From NCBI GenBank assembly GCA_030690165.1, contig JAUYHF010000014.1, forward strand, positions 1 through 34,256: a stretch of 34,256 bases of DNA, in the 5' to 3' direction. Each line of letters opens with the position of its first letter. The first letter of the stretch is position 1. Below are positions 14,882 through 23,167 of the stretch, one piece after another. The notes under the pieces were generated by a model that did no database searches, had not been told where the DNA came from, and saw nothing but the letters and a program-made list of their open reading frames with translations. The position numbers and the translations under genes were made by a program. The stretch comes from Deltaproteobacteria bacterium (GTDB lineage: Bacteria; Desulfobacterota; GWC2-55-46; UBA9637).

Positions 14882-16417
14882 ATGGGCGTGTGGATATTTT
14901 ATTTTTTAGCAAAGACCTATCTGTTTTATAAGGGATATATCCGATTGGATGTCCTCTGGAATCTCATCTTTATGGGGTTGCTTATCATCCCTCTCCCTAA
15001 AGGATTAAAGCCGTCAAGATTGGCTGCGGCTGCCAAGGCTATAGTGGCCGTGATATTAGGCTCACTTCTCCTCTGGCATGATTCGTGGCTTCCGTCTCCT
15101 CTGGAGTCAGCGAATCTCCTTCAGCAACAGGGAATACCGACCAAAGAATATATATTCAATTTCCTTTTAAGATATTACAACCCCGTAGAGATGGCTATCC
15201 TCTCTGCAATCCTCGCATTCTGCATAATAATTAGAAATTACAGAAGACTTAATCTGACTGGGACTGTGATTTTAATTGTTGCTGCGCCATTTCTTATCTC
15301 TTCAGACTGGCATGGAAACACAAGCAAGGAATTGGACAAATTTTTAGAGGCCTTTTATGAACACGAATCATCCAAGTTTATCTATTTAAAGAAACCAAAG
15401 ACAGCGAGGCCTGATTTTGATATTGTGATACTTAATATCTGCTCCCTTGCATGGGATGACCTGGAGGCATTAAATCTTAAAGGGCATCCCTTGTTTAAAG
15501 AGTTTGATTACCTGTTTACAAATTTCAATTCAGTGTCGGCATACAGCAATCCGTCCGCGATAAGGCTTTTGAGGTCAAACTGCGGACAGACAAGGCACGG
15601 AGACCTATATAATAACGTCCCGGCAAACTGCTCTATTATGGAAAGTCTCCGCGTCATGGGTTATGAAACATATTTCTTATTAAATCATAACGGCCAATAC
15701 GGCAATTTTACAGAAGAGGTTAAAAGGCTGGGCAATCTCAATAATGTAAAGGAGGCGGATATTCCCAACCTTCCTACCCAGTTGAGCATGTTTGATGATT
15801 CCCCTGTTTATAACGACTATTCGGCGCTTGAGAGATGGTGGTCTGTAAGAGAGAAGTCAAAGTCAGACACAGCAGCGCTCTATTATAACAGTGTAACCTT
15901 GCACGACGGTGTGCACAATGCAGGAGAAAAAGACTGGTGGAAAATGGACCAGGAAGAGCAGTATAAAAAACTCCTTCCTGTTCTTCTGGATGATATGGCA
16001 AGATTTTTGAATCTCCTTGAATCTTCCGGAAGGAATATTGTGGTTATATTCATCCCTGAGCACGGGAGGGCGGTGCATGGCAGCGCGATGCAAAAACCTG
16101 GGTTTCGGGATATACCGCTCCCTGATATAACAAATATACCTGTGGGGGTCAAGCTTATTGGAAAATTCCAATATGACAGGAAAAAGAGGCAGCAGGTCAT
16201 CATCCATGAGTCCGCAAGCTATTTTGCCGCCGCATACATGCTGGCATCCTTTATTGAAAAAAACCCTTTTAAATATGAGGGATTCTTTTCCAGAAGGTTT
16301 ATAAATGCCATACCGCGGACAGATTTTGTGGCGGAAAATGAGGTCAATATAGTAATCAGGAGAGAGAAAAACTACTTTTTATACGGAAAGGATAAAAAGT
16401 GGCTGCCCCTTCACTGA
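14882..16417 (+). CDS. bcsG: BcsG-like cellulose phosphoethanolamine transferase
   Basis: A 511-aa inner-membrane protein. About four to five N-terminal membrane helices (residues 1-140, including 'LLIIPLPKGLKPSR' and 'LLLWHDSWLPSP') are followed by a periplasmic alkaline-phosphatase-like domain. The E. coli BcsG zinc/catalytic set is conserved: Cys187 in LNICSLAWDD, Ser222 in SAYSNPSAIRLLRSNCGQ (the nucleophile that carries phosphoethanolamine) and Glu393-His394 in IPEHGRA. 'LLNHNGQYGNF', 'DDSPVYNDYSALERW' and 'IPVGVKLIGK' also match closely. It should transfer phosphoethanolamine from phosphatidylethanolamine to glucose units of cellulose. The small partner BcsF and the BcsE regulator are not present here. 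It fits the operon position after bcsZ. Confidence 0.92.
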   Translation: MGVWIFYFLAKTYLFYKGYIRLDVLWNLIFMGLLIIPLPKGLKPSRLAAAAKAIVAVILGSLLLWHDSWLPSPLESANLLQQQGIPTKEYIFNFLLRYYNPVEMAILSAILAFCIIIRNYRRLNLTGTVILIVAAPFLISSDWHGNTSKELDKFLEAFYEHESSKFIYLKKPKTARPDFDIVILNICSLAWDDLEALNLKGHPLFKEFDYLFTNFNSVSAYSNPSAIRLLRSNCGQTRHGDLYNNVPANCSIMESLRVMGYETYFLLNHNGQYGNFTEEVKRLGNLNNVKEADIPNLPTQLSMFDDSPVYNDYSALERWWSVREKSKSDTAALYYNSVTLHDGVHNAGEKDWWKMDQEEQYKKLLPVLLDDMARFLNLLESSGRNIVVIFIPEHGRAVHGSAMQKPGFRDIPLPDITNIPVGVKLIGKFQYDRKKRQQVIIHESASYFAAAYMLASFIEKNPFKYEGFFSRRFINAIPRTDFVAENEVNIVIRREKNYFLYGKDKKWLPLH

Positions 16418-16443
16418 GGCCATTGCCAAATTTGGGATTTTAT

Positions 16444-17226
16444 ATGCCTGTGCGCAAAATCGCATATCTCTGTGGGATATTATTCTGTGTTTTTATATTC
16501 ATGCCTTCATCTCAGGCAATGGGGATTGAGGGTTTTCCAGGCTCCACATGGGGGATACTGACTCATGATACCGGGGGTCTGACAGGCTCAGGCGCCATGG
16601 GCTGGGTCAGGCAGGGGATTGACTGGGCTGTCCTGCCGGGAGACATAACCGTAGATACCTATGTCGAGTACCGCTACAGGTCCAGGACAAAACAGAATGA
16701 ATTTTATGACGCAGAAGGGCCAGCGATGGGCATTGAGCTCAAAAAATCCATATTTGCATTAGGCGCGGATTATTACTGGGAGAGGTTTCCAAAGATAGAT
16801 AAAAGCTCGGAGAACCGCGAATTATATCTGACCTATTATTATGGATGGGATTTAAAAAAATTGACAGGGGCAGATCTGCCTGTGATTGAAGGGCTTTCAG
16901 GCTCAATATGGGGAAGACTGAATTACGATGCCGCCGGGCTCACAGGCTCAGGCACCATGGGCTGGATCAATCAGGGGATTGACTGGGTTACGTTCCCCGG
17001 AAGTATAACACTTAATACCTACGCAGAGTACCGCTATAGACTCAGGACGAAGGAAAAAAACTATTACAATGCAGAAGGGCCTGCATTGGGTATTGAATTT
17101 AGAAAATCGGTCTTCAGATTAGGCATGGATTATTACTGGCAGAGATTCCCCGAGATAAAAAATGAATCAAAAAGTCTTGAGATATATCTGTCATGGTATT
17201 ATTCATGGGACCTGAAAGGGAAATAG
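16444..17226 (+). CDS. Secreted protein of two beta-rich repeats, unknown function
   Basis: I do not recognise this family. From ATG 16444 it is 260 aa with a signal peptide (IAYLCGILFCVFIFMPSSQA, cleavage after SQA). A GTG at 16399 with GGAAAGGA upstream, overlapping bcsG, would add 15 residues. The mature part is two copies of a roughly 110-residue unit, each starting 'EGxxGSxWGxL' and ending 'SWDLK' or 'GWDLK', with alternating aromatic strands such as 'DTYVEYRYRSRT' and 'GADYYWERFP'. No helices or enzyme motifs are visible. Short amphipathic, Tyr/Trp-rich strands suggest a beta-barrel or beta-sandwich at the outer membrane or in the periplasm (inference). It is the last gene of the bcs operon, and no bcsC is present, so a role in glucan export or surface attachment is possible. 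Confidence 0.85.
   Translation: MPVRKIAYLCGILFCVFIFMPSSQAMGIEGFPGSTWGILTHDTGGLTGSGAMGWVRQGIDWAVLPGDITVDTYVEYRYRSRTKQNEFYDAEGPAMGIELKKSIFALGADYYWERFPKIDKSSENRELYLTYYYGWDLKKLTGADLPVIEGLSGSIWGRLNYDAAGLTGSGTMGWINQGIDWVTFPGSITLNTYAEYRYRLRTKEKNYYNAEGPALGIEFRKSVFRLGMDYYWQRFPEIKNESKSLEIYLSWYYSWDLKGK
16528..17226 (+). repeat. Internal gene duplication: two ~110-codon units
   Basis: Unit 1 spans about 16528-16860 and unit 2 about 16888-17226, joined by a short linker encoding LTGADLPVI. At DNA level they still share blocks such as the GGGCTGG/GGGATTGACTGGG stretches near 16600 and 16960. At protein level about half the residues are identical, including GLTGSG-MGW--QGIDW and Y-AEGPA-GIE--KS. The duplication is therefore fairly recent or strongly constrained. 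Confidence 0.9.
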
Positions 17227-17368
17227 AATGCAGATACCTATGGATAATACTATCCATCTATGTTAAAAAAATAGCTTAAAGAATGGGTTGTAAATCAAGG
17301 TGGAAGTTTAAAAACATTTAACATCATATCAACAATATTTTAATCCTTGAGGAGATATAATAATTTAT

Positions 17369-18946
17369 ATGAGTAGAGGCAAGGTCTATCTAATCGGCGC
17401 AGGCCCTGGGGACCCAGGGCTTATCACGGTTAAGGCCGTAGAGTGTATTAAAGAGGCAGACGTTGTTGTCTATGACTATCTGGCAAATAAGAAGTTTCTG
17501 GAGTATGCCGGAAAGGGCGCAGAGATTATCTATGTCGGCAAGATAGGCGGCGCGCATACATTGCCGCAGGAAGATATAAATAAACTCATTATTGAAAAAG
17601 CAAAAAAGGGAAAGGTTATTGCAAGGCTTAAGGGCGGCGACCCTTTTATCTTTGGAAGGGGCGGCGAAGAGGCTGAGGAGCTTGTAGGGGCAGGTATTGC
17701 TTATGAAGTTGTGCCTGGTGTTACAGCAGGGGTAGCTGCTGCTGCGTATGCAGGCATACCTCTGACGCACAGGGATTTCACAACAACTGTGGCATTTATT
17801 ACAGGCCATGAAGACCCGACAAAGGATGAATCAAATATATACTGGGACAAGATTTCAACAGGTATCGGCACACTGGTTTTTTATATGGGCATTGGAAACC
17901 TTGGGCCGAATATGAAGAAACTTATTGAAAATGGGAGAAGCCCAGATACCCCTGCTGCTTTAATACGTTGGGGGACAACACCGGATCAGGAGACGCTTGT
18001 TGGAACCATCGGCGATATTGCAGAAAAGGCAAAGGCAATAAATTTCAAGGCGCCTGCAATAACTGTTGTGGGCGGGGTCGTTTCGTTAAGGGATAAATTA
18101 AGGTGGTTTGATAAAAGGCCGCTTTTTGGCAAGAGGGTTGTTATTACAAGGGCAAGGGAGCAGGCTTCTGATTTTGCAGATTTGTTAAAAGAGAATGGCG
18201 CTGATGTAATTGAGTTCCCAACAATAGAGATAGTCCCTCCTAAAAAATGGGATGATGTTGATAAGGCAATTAAAAGGCTTTCATCCCCTCACCCTACCCT
18301 CTCCCGCAAGGGGAGAGGGAATTATTATGATTGGGCTATCTTTACCAGCGTAAATGGTGTAAAATATTTTGTAGAACGACTGAAAAAACAGGGTAAGGAT
18401 ATAAGGGAGCTAAAGGGCATTAAGATATGCGCCATCGGCCCTGCAACAGCCAAAGCAATAGAGGATTTAGGCATAAAGGTTGACTTTCTGCCAAAAGAAT
18501 ATCGCGCAGAGGCGATAATAGAAGGTCTTGGTAAAAACAGGATAAAAGGCAGGAGATTTTTACTCCCCAGGGCATTAAAGGCAAGAGAGATACTCCCTGA
18601 GGAGATAAAGAGGCTCGGCGGCAAAGTTGATGTTGTGCCTACCTACAGGACAATAAAGCCAAAGGAAAAGACTGATGAAATTAGAAAAATGTTTGAGGAA
18701 AAAAAGATTGACGTAGTAACATTCACATCTTCTTCAACAGTGGAGAATTTTGTGGGTATGTTTAAAAAGGGAGAGGCGCCGGGTCTTTTAAACGGCGCAG
18801 TAGTCGCCTCCATAGGGCCGATAACAAAGGATACGGCAACCAAATTGGGCATAAAGACAGATATAATGCCTGAAAAATACACAATACCGGCATTGACAGA
18901 GGAGATAGTAGAGTATTTTAAGAAACAGGAGGGGAAATCATTATGA
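17369..18946 (+). CDS. Fused uroporphyrinogen-III C-methyltransferase / uroporphyrinogen-III synthase (CobA-HemD)
   Basis: A 525-aa two-domain enzyme. Residues about 1-240 are the SAM-dependent methyltransferase (start VYLIGAGPGDPGLITVKAVE, 'RLKGGDPFIFGRGGEEAEEL', 'YEVVPGVTAGVAAAAYAGIP', 'LVFYMGIGNL') making precorrin-2 from uroporphyrinogen III. The remainder is HemD (KRVVITRAREQASDFADLL, 'GADVIEFPTIEIVPP', 'DWAIFTSVNGVKYFVERL', 'IGPATAKAIEDLGIKVDFLP'), which cyclises hydroxymethylbilane. The HemD domain carries an in-frame palindromic repeat (18285-18321). The 142-nt gap upstream holds a small ATGGATA/TATCCAT hairpin (17240-17257) and a GAGGAGAT site 12 nt before ATG 17369, a long spacing. 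The stop overlaps ahbC (ATGA). Such fusions are common in anaerobes using siroheme-dependent haem synthesis. Confidence 0.94.
   Translation: MSRGKVYLIGAGPGDPGLITVKAVECIKEADVVVYDYLANKKFLEYAGKGAEIIYVGKIGGAHTLPQEDINKLIIEKAKKGKVIARLKGGDPFIFGRGGEEAEELVGAGIAYEVVPGVTAGVAAAAYAGIPLTHRDFTTTVAFITGHEDPTKDESNIYWDKISTGIGTLVFYMGIGNLGPNMKKLIENGRSPDTPAALIRWGTTPDQETLVGTIGDIAEKAKAINFKAPAITVVGGVVSLRDKLRWFDKRPLFGKRVVITRAREQASDFADLLKENGADVIEFPTIEIVPPKKWDDVDKAIKRLSSPHPTLSRKGRGNYYDWAIFTSVNGVKYFVERLKKQGKDIRELKGIKICAIGPATAKAIEDLGIKVDFLPKEYRAEAIIEGLGKNRIKGRRFLLPRALKAREILPEEIKRLGGKVDVVPTYRTIKPKEKTDEIRKMFEEKKIDVVTFTSSSTVENFVGMFKKGEAPGLLNGAVVASIGPITKDTATKLGIKTDIMPEKYTIPALTEEIVEYFKKQEGKSL
18285..18321. repeat. Palindromic repeat inserted in the hemD domain
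   Basis: CCCTCTCCC (18297-18305) and GGGAGAGGG (18311-18319) form a perfect 9-bp stem with a 5-nt loop, preceded by CCCCTCACCCTA. This composition is typical of dispersed intergenic palindromes, but here it is read in frame as SPHPTLSRKGRGN, about residues 306-318 of CobA-HemD, between the 'KAIKRL' helix and 'YDWAIFTS'. Confidence 0.8.
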
Positions 18947-20196
18947 TAGACATAACAAAACTTTTTTGCGGAGCTGATACAACAGGAGACCCGTTAAGAT
19001 ACGGACATAAAACAGGACATGGACACGGCACACCTCATGCAACAGAAAAACTGGAGCATGAGGTTCCAAAATCTGCCAGTGAAAGAAGGCCGGTTGTGGT
19101 ATGGAGCGTGTCAAGGAGATGCAATTTAAACTGTGTACACTGTTATACGGATTCTCACAATGAGGACTATCCAGGCGAGTTGACTCACGGTGAAGCAAAG
19201 ACTATGATTAAAGATCTGGCGGATTTTAAGATACCGGCGCTCCTTTTATCCGGCGGCGAGCCGCTCATGAGAAAGGATTTATTTGAGCTTGCGGATTATG
19301 CCAGAGGTCTGAATATGCGGCTTACGCTTTCAACCAACGGTACCTTGATAGACCAGAAGATGGCAAAGAGGATAAAGGAAACAGGTTTTAGTTATGTGGG
19401 TATATCCTTTGATGGCATCGGCGAGGTAAATGATAAATTCAGAGGTATGGAAGGGGCATTTGACCTTGCGTTGCGCGGTGTCAGAAACTGTATGGAGGTT
19501 GAACAGAAGGTTGGGTTGCGGCTTACGCTTACCAAAAGAAACTACGAAGACCTGAACAATATCTTTGACTTTGTTGAAAAAGAAGGCATCCAGAGGGTCT
19601 GCTTCTATCACCTTGTTTACGCAGGGCGAGGCAGTGAAATCATGAAAGATGACCTCTCCCACGAAGAGAGCAGACGCGCATTGGATATAATCCTTGAAAG
19701 GACAATGGACTTTTATAAAAGAGGTCTGAAGAAAGACATTCTTACTGTTGATAATCATGTTGACGGGCCTTATCTTTATATGAAGCTGAAAGAGACTGAT
19801 CCTAAAAGGGCGGAAGAGATTTATAAGCTTATGGAGTGGAACGGCGGCGGCGCGAATTCCTCTGGCGTGGGCATCGGCAATATTGATTTTTTCGGCAATG
19901 TCCATGCAGACCAGTTTTGGCAGGACTATTCATTTGGCAATGTAAAGAAGAGGCCATTCAGCGAAATCTGGATGGATACAAAAGACCCGATTATGAAGGG
20001 GCTTAAAAACAGGCTGCCGCTTTTGAAGGGGCGATGCAACCAGCATGTATGTAAGTGGGTAAAACTCTGCGGCGGAAGTTTCAGGGTCAGGGCATTAAGG
20101 GTTTACAATGACCCATGGATGGAGGATCCTGCATGTTATCTGACAGATGAGGAGATTGGGATTGTTAGTAAAAAAATAGCAGTGGGAGAAAGGTAA
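18943..20196 (+). CDS. ahbC: AhbC-type radical SAM protein (12,18-didecarboxysiroheme deacetylase)
   Basis: A 417-aa radical SAM enzyme of the AhbC/NirJ1 group, which removes two acetate side chains from didecarboxysiroheme to give Fe-coproporphyrin III. It begins '[20 protein letters not shown]', the family start, then has a His/Gly-rich patch ([12 protein letters not shown]). The [4Fe-4S]-SAM motif is Cys60-x3-Cys64-x2-Cys67 in [14 protein letters not shown]; '[20 protein letters not shown]' is the SAM-binding GGEP region. A C-terminal cysteine cluster ([18 protein letters not shown], then DPACYL) should hold an auxiliary Fe-S cluster. Its ATG overlaps the cobA-hemD stop (ATGA), and hemB begins 4 nt after its end. 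NirJ of haem d1 synthesis is the alternative, but no other nir genes are present. Confidence 0.88.
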   Translation: MIDITKLFCGADTTGDPLRYGHKTGHGHGTPHATEKLEHEVPKSASERRPVVVWSVSRRCNLNCVHCYTDSHNEDYPGELTHGEAKTMIKDLADFKIPALLLSGGEPLMRKDLFELADYARGLNMRLTLSTNGTLIDQKMAKRIKETGFSYVGISFDGIGEVNDKFRGMEGAFDLALRGVRNCMEVEQKVGLRLTLTKRNYEDLNNIFDFVEKEGIQRVCFYHLVYAGRGSEIMKDDLSHEESRRALDIILERTMDFYKRGLKKDILTVDNHVDGPYLYMKLKETDPKRAEEIYKLMEWNGGGANSSGVGIGNIDFFGNVHADQFWQDYSFGNVKKRPFSEIWMDTKDPIMKGLKNRLPLLKGRCNQHVCKWVKLCGGSFRVRALRVYNDPWMEDPACYLTDEEIGIVSKKIAVGER

Positions 20197-20200
20197 GTTT

Positions 20201-21175
20201 ATGTCCTTCCCCAAATATCGTCCAAGACGATTAAGAAAAAACGAAATGATCAGAAGAATGGTCAGGGAGACAACCCTCTCAATAGACGATCTGATATTGC
20301 CGCTCTTTGTAACATTCGGCAGGAATGTAAAAAAGCCGATAAGCTCTATGCCCGGCCATTATCAGATGTCGGTGGACAACCTCGCAAAAGAGGCGAAAGA
20401 GATAAAAAGCCTCGGCATTCCTGCCGTGATTCTGTTCGGCATCCCTGAGCATAAAGACGAGATTGGCAGCGAGGCATATAACCCAAAAGGTATAATTCAG
20501 CAGGCTATAAAAACGATTAAGAATAAGTCGCCTGAACTGGTTGTCATCACAGATGTATGTATGTGCGAATATACATCACACGGGCACTGCGGGATAATAA
20601 AGAATAACGATGTGGATAACGATGCAACGCTTGAACTTCTCGCAAAGGAGGCGCTGTCTCACGCAAAGGCAGGCGCTGATATGGTGGCGCCGTCAGATAT
20701 GATGGACGGAAGGGTGGGAGCTATCAGAAAGGCTTTAGATGAAAACGGTTTCCAAAATATGCCGATTATGAGCTATGCCGTAAAATACGCCAGCGCATTT
20801 TACGGGCCGTTCAGAGAGGCAGCGGAATCAACACCTGAATTCGGAGACAGACGAAGTTATCAGATGGATCCGGCAAACAGCGATGAGGCGATAAGAGAGG
20901 TGAGGCTTGATATTGAAGAGGGCGCGGATATTATGATGGTCAAGCCTGCGCTGCCATATCTTGACATAATCAGGAGGATACGGGAAGAATTTGACTATCC
21001 TGTTGCCGCATATAATGTAAGCGGCGAATTTGCAATGATAAAGGCAGCGGCAGAGCTCGGATGGATGGATGCCGAAAAGGCAATGATGGAAAGCCTTATT
21101 TCTATAAAGAGGGCAGGCGCTGATTTAATACTCACATATTTTGCGAAAGAAGCGGCAAAGATATTAGGAAGGTAG
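20201..21175 (+). CDS. hemB: Delta-aminolevulinic acid dehydratase (porphobilinogen synthase)
   Basis: A 324-aa cytosolic enzyme joining two 5-aminolevulinates into porphobilinogen. It shows '[20 protein letters not shown]' at the N-terminus, the zinc-site cysteines in [14 protein letters not shown], and the two Schiff-base lysines in '[17 protein letters not shown]' and '[16 protein letters not shown]'. The active-site lid '[19 protein letters not shown]' is intact. The C-x-C-x7-C arrangement marks the zinc-dependent type rather than the magnesium type. ATG 20201 follows an AGGTAAG site. It sits between the two radical SAM haem genes, so the block is clearly one pathway operon. Confidence 0.97.
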   Translation: MSFPKYRPRRLRKNEMIRRMVRETTLSIDDLILPLFVTFGRNVKKPISSMPGHYQMSVDNLAKEAKEIKSLGIPAVILFGIPEHKDEIGSEAYNPKGIIQQAIKTIKNKSPELVVITDVCMCEYTSHGHCGIIKNNDVDNDATLELLAKEALSHAKAGADMVAPSDMMDGRVGAIRKALDENGFQNMPIMSYAVKYASAFYGPFREAAESTPEFGDRRSYQMDPANSDEAIREVRLDIEEGADIMMVKPALPYLDIIRRIREEFDYPVAAYNVSGEFAMIKAAAELGWMDAEKAMMESLISIKRAGADLILTYFAKEAAKILGR

Positions 21176-21181
21176 ATAGTT

Positions 21182-22342
21182 ATGAACACAATGCTAAAAG
21201 GTCATCCCCACGAAGTTGCTGGGATGGAAACAAAACATGGAGCAGAAAAAAAGTGGCTTCCCAAACTGATTGCGTGGGAGGTAACGAGGTCATGCAATCT
21301 GAACTGCATACACTGCAGGGCAGCGGCAAGGTTTGGCCCATATCCCAATGAACTCAAAACAGAAGAGTGTCTTGCGTTCCTTGATGATGTGGCAAAGGCA
21401 TTTCCTTCGTGTATCATCATCCTTACAGGCGGCGAGCCAATGTTGAGGGAAGATATATGGGAGATTGCGGCGCACGGCCACAAGCTTGGCCTGCGGATGG
21501 TTATGGCCCCATGCGGCGTTCTTGTTACAGAGGAGACAGCCAAAAAGATGATAGAGTCCGGCATACAGAGGGTCAGCTTTTCCATAGACGGCGCAACTGC
21601 TGAAAGCCATGATAATTTCAGGAGGGTAAAGGGCGCATTTGACAGTGTAATGAAGGCAATTGAAAATGTAAAAAAGGTTGGTCTTGAGTTTCAGGTAAAT
21701 ACAACAATTACAAAACACAATCTCAAGGAACTGCCGCTTATTCTGGATTTGGTTATTAAACTCGGCGCCAAGGCTCACCATCCGTTTTTGCTGGTTCCCA
21801 CAGGAAGGGGCGCTGAATTAAAGCACATGGAGATAGCTCCTGAGGACTATGAAAAAACCCTAACCTGGTTTTATAACATGAGGGACAAGGTGCCGATCCA
21901 GTTCAAGCCTACATGCGCGCCGCATTATTACAGGATATTCAGGCAGCATGAAAAAGAAAAGGGAATAACCGTAAAGCCGGAAACCCACGGCCTTGACGCC
22001 ATGACCAAGGGGTGCATGGGGGGCCAGTCATTCGCATTTGTGTCTCATACCGGAAAGGTGCAGATATGCGGTTTCCTGGATGTTGAATGCGGGGATATAA
22101 GAAAAGAGCCGTTCAGCAAAATCTGGGAGACATCAAAGGTCTTCAAAGAGATGCGGGCGTGGGATGATTATCTCGGAAAATGCGGATACTGTGAATTCAG
22201 AAAGGTATGCGGCGGCTGCAGGGCAAGGGCTCATGCCTTTACCGGAAACTATATGGAAGAAGAGCCGTTTTGCACATACGAACCCAGTGAAGAGGCGAAA
22301 ATTGCGCATGTTAGACGAAAGGAGGCAGTAGGCGAAAAGTAA
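21182..22342 (+). CDS. ahbD: AhbD-type radical SAM haem synthase (Fe-coproporphyrin III decarboxylase)
   Basis: A 386-aa radical SAM enzyme that oxidatively decarboxylates two propionates of Fe-coproporphyrin III to the vinyl groups of haem b without oxygen. Family features are 'LPKLIAWEVTRSCNLNCIHC' with the SAM cluster Cys38-x3-Cys42-x2-Cys45, 'IIILTGGEPMLREDIWEIA', 'RVSFSIDGATAESHDNFRRV', and a C-terminal SPASM-like cluster (CGYCEFRKVCGGCRARAHAF, then PFCTYEP) for auxiliary Fe-S binding. The stop TAA shares its last base with the ATG of the next gene. Related peptide-modifying radical SAM proteins look similar, but the haem-gene context makes AhbD the best call. Confidence 0.9.
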   Translation: MNTMLKGHPHEVAGMETKHGAEKKWLPKLIAWEVTRSCNLNCIHCRAAARFGPYPNELKTEECLAFLDDVAKAFPSCIIILTGGEPMLREDIWEIAAHGHKLGLRMVMAPCGVLVTEETAKKMIESGIQRVSFSIDGATAESHDNFRRVKGAFDSVMKAIENVKKVGLEFQVNTTITKHNLKELPLILDLVIKLGAKAHHPFLLVPTGRGAELKHMEIAPEDYEKTLTWFYNMRDKVPIQFKPTCAPHYYRIFRQHEKEKGITVKPETHGLDAMTKGCMGGQSFAFVSHTGKVQICGFLDVECGDIRKEPFSKIWETSKVFKEMRAWDDYLGKCGYCEFRKVCGGCRARAHAFTGNYMEEEPFCTYEPSEEAKIAHVRRKEAVGEK

Positions 22343-22794
22343 TGGATGCTGTAGATAAAAAGATGTTAAATATAATACAGACCAAATTTCCCATTGTCCA
22401 AAGGCCGTATGAGGCAATTGGCAAAGAAGTTGGCGCTTCCGAAACAGATGTAATTTTGCGCATTGGCAATCTGAAGAAAGAAGGAATTATCAGAAGGATA
22501 GGCGCGACATTTGACCCTCGTAAACTCGGTTTTGTAAGCTCACTTTGTGCTGCTAAAGTTCCATCCGATAAGATTAAGAAATTTGTAGAGGTTGTTAATT
22601 CCTACTCCGGCGTAACCCACAACTATGAAAGGGATAATGAATACAATATCTGGTTTACTTTCATAGATGAGTCAATGGAAGAGATTGAAAATAAACTAAA
22701 AGAGATCTCAAAAAAGACAGGGATAAAGGATGTAAGAAATCTTCCTACAGTTAGATTTTTCAAGATTAGAGTTGATTTTGATATGGAGAAGTAA
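22342..22794 (+). CDS. AhbA/AhbB-type siroheme decarboxylase subunit (Lrp-like fold)
   Basis: A 150-aa protein with an Lrp/AsnC-like winged helix (MDAVDKKMLNIIQTKFPIVQ, 'PYEAIGKEVGASETDVILRI', 'EGIIRRIGATFDPRKLGFVS') and a C-terminal RAM-like half with 'SGVTHNYERDNEYNIWFTFI'. These are the features of AhbA/AhbB, which together decarboxylate siroheme to 12,18-didecarboxysiroheme rather than act as regulators. The motif mix does not let me decide between A and B. Only one subunit gene lies here, whereas characterised enzymes are AhbA-AhbB heterodimers; the partner is elsewhere or this one acts alone. It is the last gene of the haem operon, overlapping ahbD by 1 nt. Confidence 0.88.
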   Translation: MDAVDKKMLNIIQTKFPIVQRPYEAIGKEVGASETDVILRIGNLKKEGIIRRIGATFDPRKLGFVSSLCAAKVPSDKIKKFVEVVNSYSGVTHNYERDNEYNIWFTFIDESMEEIENKLKEISKKTGIKDVRNLPTVRFFKIRVDFDMEK

Positions 22795-22884
22795 AGACGC
22801 GGCGTAATGCGTCCTTGATTTTCAATCAACAAAGACTTTCTCGCTCCATCATTAACCTCCAAATCTATATGCTGATATAATATA

Positions 22885-22912
22885 TTGACAAATATCAATT
22901 TTATTGTAAAAT
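22885..22912 (+). promoter_or_regulatory. Sigma-70-type promoter before the accessory region
   Basis: TTGACA (22885-22890) and TAAAAT (22907-22912) are 16 nt apart. It lies 63 nt before the ATG of the 58-aa gene and marks a new transcription unit after the haem operon. The stretch 22795-22884 holds a small GACGC/GCGTC hairpin (22796-22813) without a strong T tract, possibly a weak end of the haem transcript. Confidence 0.5.
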
Positions 22913-22974
22913 GAACGACATTAGAGGGGTACGTTTTAATTACACAGTAAATCATTAGGCTATCGGGGGAGGCT

Positions 22975-23151
22975 ATGTCAATAAAAAAAGAACGAGTATA
23001 TATTGAAAGCGATCTTGAAAAACAATATAAAAAGTATTTTACGTTTCGGGAAAAAGAAGCCATAGAGGAAAAAGAATCGCTTGAGCAACCGTCAGCCTAC
23101 AAAATCATTCAGAGTGTGACAACATACGGGGCATACGATAAACCTTTGTAG
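22975..23151 (+). CDS. Small 58-aa protein, unknown
   Basis: Starts at ATG 22975 behind a very strong GGGGGAGG site and ends TAG 23149-23151. The product (MSIKKERVYIESDLEKQYKK ... YGAYDKPL) is charged, helical in its first two thirds, with a K/E-rich 'FTFREKEAIEEKESLEQ' segment and no membrane helix. I do not recognise a family. It lies 16 nt before the broken protease gene and behind a plausible promoter, so both may form one accessory unit. Ribosome site, promoter and spacing support a real gene. Confidence 0.5.
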   Translation: MSIKKERVYIESDLEKQYKKYFTFREKEAIEEKESLEQPSAYKIIQSVTTYGAYDKPL

Positions 23152-23167
23152 TATTTCGTAGTATCTC

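Noticed and set aside
21290-21781. 163-codon minus-strand frame
   Set aside because: Antisense to ahbD with no protein-like pattern.
22796-22813. Strong terminator after the haem operon
   Set aside because: The GACGC/GCGTC stem is only 5 bp and no T run follows closely.
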